Origin: JBAZWV01 sp964393325
GTDB lineage: Bacteria; Patescibacteriota; Patescibacteriia; 2-12-FULL-60-25
Assembly: GCA_964393325.1 (NCBI GenBank)
Contig: CAYMTE010000018.1
Span: forward strand, 1 to 17,254
Reading direction: 5' to 3'
Length of the DNA stretch: 17,254 nt
The translations under genes and the position numbers were made by a program. Below are positions 12,614 through 17,254 of the stretch, piece by piece; the first letter of the stretch is position 1; each line of letters opens with the position of its first letter. The notes below the pieces were generated by a model. It saw only the letters and a program-made list of their open reading frames with translations, had not been told where the DNA came from and did no database searches.

Positions 12614-13303
12614 ATGCCGAAAAAGCACGCACCACTCACGGTAGACGTTCTCTCGATTTTCCCCGAGATGATTTCGGCGTATGCGGATCTTTCTATTCTC
12701 GGGCGTGCACAGAAGCAAGGGATCCTCAAGATTCGGGCGCATCAGCTTCGGACATGGTCAACGGCGCGACATGCGCATGTCGATGACACGGCCTACGGCG
12801 GTGGTCCGGGTATGGTGATGAGCGTTGAGCCGTTCCATCGGGCGCTCATGAGCTTGAAGGTGCGAACGAAAAAAGGCACAAAAACCGCAATTGGAAAAAA
12901 GACGCGGGTGATATTAACGAGTGCAAAAGGAGAGCTGTTTACCCAAGCACATGCACAGCGTCTCGCATCGTATGATCGTCTCGTATTTTTGTGCGGACGA
13001 TATGAAGGTGTTGATGAGCGCGTTGCTGAAAAATTAGCGGACGAAGAACTTTCTATCGGCCCGTATGTGATGACAGGCGGCGAGCTCGCGTCGCTTGTGA
13101 TAACGGACGCCGTTGCGCGTCTACGTCCGGGCGTTCTTGGTGCGGAGGCCTCTCTTGATGAGGAATCATGGTCGGATGGAGAAACGAGAGAGTATCCGCA
13201 ATACACGCGACCCGAAGTCTACAACGGTTGGCGTGTGCCGTCCGTGTTGCTCTCCGGAAACCACGCCGAGATCGAGGCGTGGCGAAAGGCACACGCGCGC
13301 TAG
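12614..13303 (+). CDS. trmD: tRNA (guanine-N1)-methyltransferase, C-terminally short
   Basis: SPOUT-class methyltransferase that uses S-adenosylmethionine to make m1G37 next to the anticodon and so prevents frameshifting. VDVLSIFPEMI, AYGGGPGMVM, the knot motif GRYEGVDERV (from residue 128), SIGPYVMTGGELASL and YTRPEVYNGWRVPSVLLSGN are diagnostic. The Ser-Asp-Gly after the flexible linker matches the catalytic Asp region. It is 229 aa against about 255 in E. coli and ends at EIEAWRKAHAR, missing the last C-terminal helices. It starts right after a terminator T-tract and has no Shine-Dalgarno. Its TAG stop overlaps the ATPase stop on the other strand. Confidence 0.95.
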   Translation: MPKKHAPLTVDVLSIFPEMISAYADLSILGRAQKQGILKIRAHQLRTWSTARHAHVDDTAYGGGPGMVMSVEPFHRALMSLKVRTKKGTKTAIGKKTRVILTSAKGELFTQAHAQRLASYDRLVFLCGRYEGVDERVAEKLADEELSIGPYVMTGGELASLVITDAVARLRPGVLGAEASLDEESWSDGETREYPQYTRPEVYNGWRVPSVLLSGNHAEIEAWRKAHAR

Positions 13304-15798
13304 ACGGATGAGGGTTTTTGTCTGCGTCGCAGGCGCTGGGCGGCTTTCCAGATCTCGTCCACGACGATGACGGTGCAAGAGAATTCCAAAATTGTGATCC
13401 AGTCCGAACCGGACAGAGGCGTTGTTCCAAGGAGGGATTGAAGCGGGGGCGCGTAGACCGCGAGAAGTTGAAGTCCGATAACCACACCCGTTGAAACGAG
13501 GAGTGGTTTATTTGATGTAAGGGGCAGCGCCCGTATGGATTGATGCTCGCTTCGTGCGCTCCAGGCGTTAAACCATTGAAAGACCGCGAGCGTCGTCAGT
13601 GTGAGTGTTTGAAGATGTGCGGTATTTGCATATCCAAACTGACGCGAGATCGCGAAGGTACCGGCAGCCATCGTTGAGCCAAGAAGAACCATGCGGAGAA
13701 TAGAGCGACGATCGATGAGTGCACCGCGATGTTCGCCGTGCGATCCGTGCGCGGGTTCCATTCCCAGTGAAACGTCGAGAAACGTGTCGGTTACCAAGTT
13801 GATCCAGATGATCTGTCCGGGAAGGAGCGGGAGGGGAAGTCCGGCGATGAGCGCGACAGAAATAATGCCGGCTTCCGCGATGCTCGTTGAGCCAAGATAC
13901 GAAATGACGCGTCGGACGTTTGCGATCGTTGATCGTCCTTCTTTAATCGCGTCGATAATGGTCGCAAAATTGTCATCCATGAGCACGAGATGTGATGCTT
14001 CACGCGCGACATCTGTTCCTTGTTTTCCCATGGCGATACCGATATCCGCACGATGCAGCGCGGGTGCATCATTGACACCGTCTCCGGTCATTGCCGTAAT
14101 GAGTCCTGCAGCGCGATAGGCATTGATGATGCGCAGCTTGTGCGTCGGTGAGATGCGCGCGAATACTCGAACCTGGTCGAGGAGCGACGCAAGCGTATCG
14201 TCTGTCATGAGCTCGAGTTCGTAGCCGCTTAAGACGCGATCTCCGAGTTCCGCAATGCCAGCTTGTTTCGCGATCGCGAAGGCGGTTTCCGGATGGTCTC
14301 CGGTAATCATGACGACCCGAATGCCTTCGGCGCGGCACCACGCGACGCTATCGATGACGCGCGGGCGGAGTGTGTCGCTCATGCCGACGAATCCGGCGAA
14401 TTGCCACGGGGCGGTGTCATCGAGCGAGCGATCGTTGTCGCGTGAGGCAAGCGCGATGACACGGAGGCCTTCGCGCGCCGCACGCAGAATGTCCTCTTGG
14501 ATGCGTGCGCGATCCGTATCGGTGAGGTCGCTTGTTTCAAGAATGTGTTCGGGACTGCCGATAACAAAAGAGCGATAGACGCCGTCGTGTTCAAACCGCG
14601 TTCGTCGTGATCGCGTTTGGTACTCGAACGCACGTTCGTCGACCAGGTGCCAACCGTCGGGTGTGACGCCGTGATCTCGTGCATAGGTGTGTAGCGCGGC
14701 GTTGATCGGATCGCCGTCCGCACCTACGAGCGCTGCGCCGAGGAGGAGCTGATCCGTCATTGCCCAGGCATCTTCTACGACGAGTGTGTTCGTGGTGAGT
14801 GTACCCGTTTTATCGGTGCAGATGACATCGACATGACCGAGGCCTTCTACCGCATGGAGTTTTTTCACCACGGCATGTTTTGCCGCCATTTGCGATACGC
14901 CGCGCGACAGGACGAGGGTTAACACGATCGGAAGACCTTCGGGGATAATGGAGACGGCAAGGCTGATGACGGTTGCAAATAGCGTAAGCGGTGGTCGTCC
15001 GGTGGCGATGCCAAACAGGAAGAGTACGGCTGAAAAGCCCATGACGACGAGCGCGATCGTTCGGCTAAGTGCCTGAACTTTTGCAACAAGCGGCGGTTTG
15101 GTTTGTGCGCGCGTGAGCTCCGTGGCGATGTGGCCGACTTCGGTTTCTTGTCCGGTGGCGAGCGCGAGCAAGAGACCGTGACCAGCGACGACGTGGGTTT
15201 GGCGAAAGGCACAATTAACGATATCGCCAATCGCGGTTGATTCATGTACCTGAAGCGGAGTTGATGTTTTGTCGACGGGGACAGATTCACCGGTCAGAGT
15301 CGATTCGTCGATGCGAAGATCACGGCTTTCGAGGATTCGTCCGTCCGCAGGAACGAGATCTCCTTCGCGAAGAACGATAATATCGCCGGGGACGATATCT
15401 TCTGATGCAATGGATATATCGTGTCCGCCGCGACGAACAACGGACGTATGAACGAACGCATGCTCGAGCGCTTCAAGAGAACGTGAAGCGCGTCCTTCCT
15501 GCACGATACCAATCGTCGTATTGCACATGAGGACGATGAGGATGATCACGGCATCCGTCGGATGGCCGATGAACAGCGTGAGTATCGCGACGGCGACCAG
15601 GATGAGGATGAGGGGATTGAGCAGTTGCTCGAGGATCCGGCGAAGAAGAGGTGCGCGTGGCGAACGCGGAAGGCGATTTTTTCCGCGAACATGAAGACGA
15701 CGCTCCGACTCATCGGACGAGAGTCCGTCGAGCGACGACCCCGCGATGCGAAGGGCTTCTGCCGAGTCGAGAGACGCAAATTTTGCGGCGGATTCCAT
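13300..15798 (-). CDS. P2-type cation-transporting ATPase
   Basis: Integral membrane ion pump of 832 aa, closest in motifs to SERCA/PMR1-type Ca2+ (or Mn2+) ATPases. TLTGES marks the actuator domain and ICTDKTGTLTTN the phosphorylation site (Asp329). MITGDHPETA and MTGDGVNDAPALHRADIGIAMG form the hinge. Membrane ligands look like a single Ca-type site: PEGLP in M4 and NLVTD in M6 (Asn, Thr, Asp). The M5 segment has STSIAE where SERCA has SSNVGE, so one site-I Asn is lost. The ATP-binding KGAPE motif reads IGSPE, without the lysine. ATG 15798 is chosen because the longer start at 15840 lies in the upstream gene's terminator. An extended -10 sits six nt before this ATG. Confidence 0.93.
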   Translation of the reverse strand: MESAAKFASLDSAEALRIAGSSLDGLSSDESERRLHVRGKNRLPRSPRAPLLRRILEQLLNPLILILVAVAILTLFIGHPTDAVIILIVLMCNTTIGIVQEGRASRSLEALEHAFVHTSVVRRGGHDISIASEDIVPGDIIVLREGDLVPADGRILESRDLRIDESTLTGESVPVDKTSTPLQVHESTAIGDIVNCAFRQTHVVAGHGLLLALATGQETEVGHIATELTRAQTKPPLVAKVQALSRTIALVVMGFSAVLFLFGIATGRPPLTLFATVISLAVSIIPEGLPIVLTLVLSRGVSQMAAKHAVVKKLHAVEGLGHVDVICTDKTGTLTTNTLVVEDAWAMTDQLLLGAALVGADGDPINAALHTYARDHGVTPDGWHLVDERAFEYQTRSRRTRFEHDGVYRSFVIGSPEHILETSDLTDTDRARIQEDILRAAREGLRVIALASRDNDRSLDDTAPWQFAGFVGMSDTLRPRVIDSVAWCRAEGIRVVMITGDHPETAFAIAKQAGIAELGDRVLSGYELELMTDDTLASLLDQVRVFARISPTHKLRIINAYRAAGLITAMTGDGVNDAPALHRADIGIAMGKQGTDVAREASHLVLMDDNFATIIDAIKEGRSTIANVRRVISYLGSTSIAEAGIISVALIAGLPLPLLPGQIIWINLVTDTFLDVSLGMEPAHGSHGEHRGALIDRRSILRMVLLGSTMAAGTFAISRQFGYANTAHLQTLTLTTLAVFQWFNAWSARSEHQSIRALPLTSNKPLLVSTGVVIGLQLLAVYAPPLQSLLGTTPLSGSDWITILEFSCTVIVVDEIWKAAQRLRRRQKPSSV

Positions 15799-15804
15799 GA
15801 GAAG

Positions 15805-15813
15805 ATTGTAACA
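15805..15813 (-). promoter_or_regulatory. Extended -10 promoter of the ATPase gene, leaderless
   Basis: Minus strand TGTTACAAT (15813-15805), i.e. TG-n-TACAAT. Six nt (CTTCTC) separate it from ATG 15798, so the predicted +1 is the A of ATG. No recognisable -35 hexamer; the extended -10 would compensate. Confidence 0.5.
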
Positions 15814-15821
15814 CGTGATAT

Positions 15822-15848
15822 AAAAAACCCCCCGAAACAAACGGAGGG
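15822..15848 (-). terminator. Terminator of the OMPDC-like gene
   Basis: Minus strand CCCTCCG / CGGGGGG (7 bp including one T-G wobble), loop TTTGTTT, then six T (15827-15822). The TAG stop (15851-15849) is immediately before it. Confidence 0.85.
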
Positions 15849-16586
15849 CTAGGGAACGATCGTTGGCTCGTCTTGGAAGACGGAGCTCGATTTGCGCTTT
15901 TCGTCGCAGGATGCGGTCGGAGTGAGGAGCGCGAATGGTGCGCTATGAGACGCGGTATCTTTTGCCGCGCGGAGGATGTCATCGACATCGTTCGGGTCGC
16001 GCAGGACGTCGAAGATCATGGGGAGCCCCGTGGAATGTCGGCGGAACAAGTAGATATCCGCCGGAGATTCCACGCGGACGACGACACCACAGTTTCCGCA
16101 GCAGTTCTTTTGATTCGCGATCTCGGACACGTGATCGAGATCGGCTTTGATGCCTCGGAGGTCGATCAGTGCACCGTGATTGCATTCCATGAGAAAGGGC
16201 GCAAGCGGCTCATATCCTCGGTGCGGAGCGATGATGGCCGCGTTGACACCGCAGACGTGGAAGGCGAATTGCGCCATGTCGTTCGCTTGGTCCGCAGTGT
16301 CAATGATCATCGTGCTGAGATCGAGAATGCAGCAGATATCCTTTCGATTGTGTTGCAGGAGCCGGCAGCCGTCCTGGAGCAGCGAGATGCCGGGAAGGCC
16401 GTGCCGAAGAAAGGGAAGAAACGGAAGGATGTACGCGGCCGAATACTCCGAGTGCATGAGGATGGCATCGTAGAACTCGTTGCGGATGTCCTCGATCGGA
16501 CGTTTGAGGAGCGTCGTGGCCTCGTGGAAGTAGGCGCACGTGAATCGATCATCCGTGGTAGCTCGTTTCAGGTGTTGATAGAGCAT
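15849..16586 (-). CDS. Orotidine 5'-phosphate decarboxylase-like protein lacking catalytic residues
   Basis: 245-aa protein that I match by eye to the PyrF barrel. CCILDLSTMIIDTADQANDM...FAFHVCGVNAAII aligns with the family's VILDAKRGDIGNTAEAYA...AAFEVLGADAVTV. PHRGYEPLAPFL aligns with PYLGYDALEPFL, and CGNCGVVVRVESPADIYLFR with NVGLVVGATYPEEL. The catalytic D-x-K-x-x-D reads Asp89-L-Ser91-T-M-Ile94, so the Lys and second Asp are gone; the N-terminal Lys-Pro substrate motif and the PGIGAQGG phosphate loop are also not visible. If the match is right, it is a pseudoenzyme or has another substrate. It is Cys-rich (CC at 85-86, CCGNC at 162-166). The start is set by GGAGG four nt before the ATG. 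It could instead be another TIM barrel. Confidence 0.55.
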   Translation of the reverse strand: MLYQHLKRATTDDRFTCAYFHEATTLLKRPIEDIRNEFYDAILMHSEYSAAYILPFLPFLRHGLPGISLLQDGCRLLQHNRKDICCILDLSTMIIDTADQANDMAQFAFHVCGVNAAIIAPHRGYEPLAPFLMECNHGALIDLRGIKADLDHVSEIANQKNCCGNCGVVVRVESPADIYLFRRHSTGLPMIFDVLRDPNDVDDILRAAKDTASHSAPFALLTPTASCDEKRKSSSVFQDEPTIVP

Positions 16587-16590
16587 GTTT

Positions 16591-16605
16591 CCTCCTCGCC
16601 GGAGG
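16591..16605 (-). promoter_or_regulatory. Shine-Dalgarno with a complementary upstream arm
   Basis: Minus strand CCTCC (16605-16601), GGCGA, GGAGG (16595-16591), AAAC, ATG 16586. The 5-bp stem would hide the Shine-Dalgarno. If transcription starts at 16596 the CCTCC arm is not in the mRNA, so occlusion would apply only to longer transcripts. Confidence 0.5.
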
Positions 16606-16630
16606 ATACAGGAAGTAGAAAAAAATACAA
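16603..16630 (-). promoter_or_regulatory. Candidate promoter of the OMPDC-like gene
   Basis: Minus strand TTGTAT (16630-16625), 16-bp T-rich spacer, TATCCT (16608-16603). The predicted start is A16596, giving a 10-nt leader that is little more than the Shine-Dalgarno. Confidence 0.5.
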
Positions 16631-16666
16631 GGGTATGAGCGTCGCGGTGTGACGCCTATTTTGCAG

Positions 16667-16728
16667 AAATAAAAGAGCGCACCGTCGGAGACAGAAGCGC
16701 GAGTATCGTCTTTTGACGATGCGCTCTT
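16667..16728 (-). terminator. Terminator with alternative hairpins after the 89-aa gene
   Basis: Minus strand 14-bp stem, AAGAGCGCATCGTC (16728-16715) with GACGGTGCGCTCTT (16686-16673, one T-G wobble), followed by TTATTT. The 5' arm can instead close a tight hairpin ATCGTC-AAAA-GACGAT (16720-16705), which excludes part of the long stem. Confidence 0.65.
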
Positions 16729-16747
16729 GTCTCACGCGGTGCGCGAG

Positions 16748-17017
16748 TTACGTGGTAGGTGTGGCGGGGACGCACTCCTCGCCCTCAACCCACTCCCTGC
16801 CCGGCTTCTTGCAGTGCATACAGTGCTTGGGGTTGGTTGCGTTGTAGGGGCCGAGGTTGGACTTGTGAGCCTTCCTCATGCCTACGCGGTCGATGCAGTT
16901 GTGAGCCTCGACGCGGTAGAGGCCCGCCGTGTTTTGATCGCCTTTGGCCTCGGCCTCTTGCGCCATCTCAAGGAACTTCTGTGTATCGGCGGCGGCTTGT
17001 GCGGGAGTGTAGGACAT
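16748..17017 (-). CDS. Small four-cysteine protein, unrecognised
   Basis: 89-aa protein that I do not recognise. The N-terminal half is an Ala/Glu/Gln-rich helix (AQAAADTQKFLEMAQEAEAK). The C-terminal half has Cys41, Cys66, Cys69 and Cys82 with His65 and His68 (KHCMHCKKPGREW), which suggests a small metal-binding knuckle. AAGGAGG five nt before the ATG and a consensus promoter upstream indicate strong expression. Codon use differs from neighbours: Glu is always GAG, Asn always AAC, Lys almost always AAG, Tyr always TAC, and AGG is used for Arg. This hints at transfer or at very high expression. The family looks like none I know. Confidence 0.75.
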   Translation of the reverse strand: MSYTPAQAAADTQKFLEMAQEAEAKGDQNTAGLYRVEAHNCIDRVGMRKAHKSNLGPYNATNPKHCMHCKKPGREWVEGEECVPATPTT

Positions 17018-17077
17018 ACGTCCCTCCTTGTTGTCTCGTGTCGGCTATCCCTGCCGCAGGGGTCATGTTGACGAGCT

Positions 17078-17106
17078 AAAGTATCATAAAACCCCCATTT
17101 TGTCAA
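17078..17106 (-). promoter_or_regulatory. Strong promoter of the 89-aa gene
   Basis: Minus strand TTGACA (17106-17101), 17-bp spacer, TACTTT (17083-17078) with an upstream TGA, making an extended -10. The predicted start is about 17071. The roughly 53-nt leader contains a short hairpin CCCTG/CAGGG (about 17049-17061) ahead of the AAGGAGG site. Confidence 0.75.
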
Positions 17107-17176
17107 TAGCACTTGACATGCGTTGAAAACTCCCGTTTTCACCCTTTTCCGCTCGATTCCCCATTACGAAGTACGC

Positions 17177-17214
17177 AATAACAAATCCCACCTCGTTGGG
17201 TGGGATCTGTTATT
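17177..17214 (-). terminator. Long terminator hairpin abutting the tRNA 3' end
   Basis: Minus strand AATAACAGATCCCACC / GGTGGGATTTGTTATT, 16 bp with one G-T wobble and loop CAACGA. The GC core is followed by TTTGTTATT, which serves as the T-rich tract. Its first base is the last A of the tRNA CCA. Confidence 0.75.
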
Positions 17215-17254
17215 GGTAGCCTCTAGGGGAATCGAACCCCTGTTAACGGCTTGA
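17214..17254 (-). tRNA. tRNA, probably tRNA-Glu, 5' part outside window
   Basis: Only the 3' half is present. Visible are TCAA (end of the anticodon loop), anticodon-stem strand GCCGT, variable TAAC, T stem AGGGG/CCCCT with loop TTCGATT, acceptor strand AGAGGCT, discriminator A and encoded CCA. The visible anticodon bases 35-36 are TC, which means Glu (NTC) or Asp (GTC). The TAACAGGGGTTCGA...TCCCCTAG stretch closely resembles bacterial tRNA-Glu. Confidence 0.8.

Noticed and set aside
15799..15840. Longer ATPase start at 15840
   Set aside because: The extra 14 codons cover the T-tract and stem of the upstream gene's terminator and the extended -10 motif.
15873..16652. 259-residue plus-strand frame opposite the OMPDC-like gene
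   Set aside because: It is about as long as the minus-strand gene, but it has no Shine-Dalgarno or terminator, while the minus-strand frame has all signals and family-like motifs.
17214..17254. 3' end of a tmRNA
   Set aside because: The TTCGATT arm and CCA fit, but acceptor strand AGAGGCT has G at position 70, so the G3-U70 alanine identity pair needed by tmRNA is absent. The variable and T-arm sequence matches tRNA-Glu.
17214..17254. tRNA with anticodon TCA reading UGA (recoded stop)
   Set aside because: That needs TTCAAG as the loop with a shifted stem. The TCAA-GCCGT parsing fits the standard 7-nt loop, and genes in this window end with TGA, so UGA is a stop here.
1..17254. Mobile elements, CRISPR arrays, prophage or defence genes
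   Set aside because: No direct-repeat arrays, transposase or integrase motifs, or defence-family signatures were seen on either strand.

Overview
This window reads as chromosomal DNA from a Candidate Phyla Radiation (Patescibacteria) bacterium, most likely a Parcubacteria-type lineage. I infer this from compact versions of core proteins: a 423-aa prolyl-tRNA synthetase without the large editing insertion, a 220-aa TruB without a PUA domain, an IF-2 starting with the short MNVSDLARRL-type N-terminus, and a TrmD with a clipped C-terminus. TGA is used as a stop (proS, truB, the 8146 stop), so this is not one of the UGA-recoding lineages. GC is moderate, genes are densely packed, and intrinsic terminators with long T-tracts are common. 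No phage, insertion sequence, CRISPR array or defence locus is visible.

Layout, left to right. Divergent tRNA-Lys(CTT) (partial) and tRNA-Arg(CCG). proS (+) converging on hupB (-) over a bidirectional terminator. A minus-strand block of truB, rny (RNase Y), ymdB-like phosphodiesterase and hupB, preceded by an unrecognised 227-aa ORF with its own promoter and terminator. infB (+), divergent from that ORF. A small two-TM protein (-) between infB and trxA. The overlapping pair trxA-trxB (+). A secreted Ala/Arg-rich coiled-coil protein (+). An orphan 262-aa helical protein (+). The rpsP-khpA-trmD cluster (+), which keeps the order known from Firmicutes but has an intrinsic terminator after rpsP and another after khpA. 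A P2-type cation ATPase (-) sharing a CTAG stop palindrome with trmD. A protein resembling OMP decarboxylase that has lost its catalytic residues (-). An 89-aa four-cysteine protein (-) with its own strong promoter and distinct codon usage. The 3' part of a tRNA, probably tRNA-Glu (-), at the right edge.

Most genes serve translation and RNA metabolism (tRNAs, proS, truB, infB, rpsP, khpA, trmD, rny, ymdB). Redox (trxAB), chromosome packaging (HU) and ion transport (ATPase) make up the rest, together with six lineage-specific or unrecognised proteins.

The most striking pattern is regulatory. Several core genes (proS, infB, trxA, truB, the ATPase) have a -10 hexamer that ends only 6-9 nt before the start codon and no Shine-Dalgarno sequence, which predicts leaderless or near-leaderless mRNAs. 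The orphan genes (5985, 8506, 10817, 16586, 17017) instead carry clear Shine-Dalgarno sites, most of them behind ordinary promoters. The other main points of interest are the OMP-decarboxylase-like pseudoenzyme and a terminator hairpin that directly abuts the trmD start codon.
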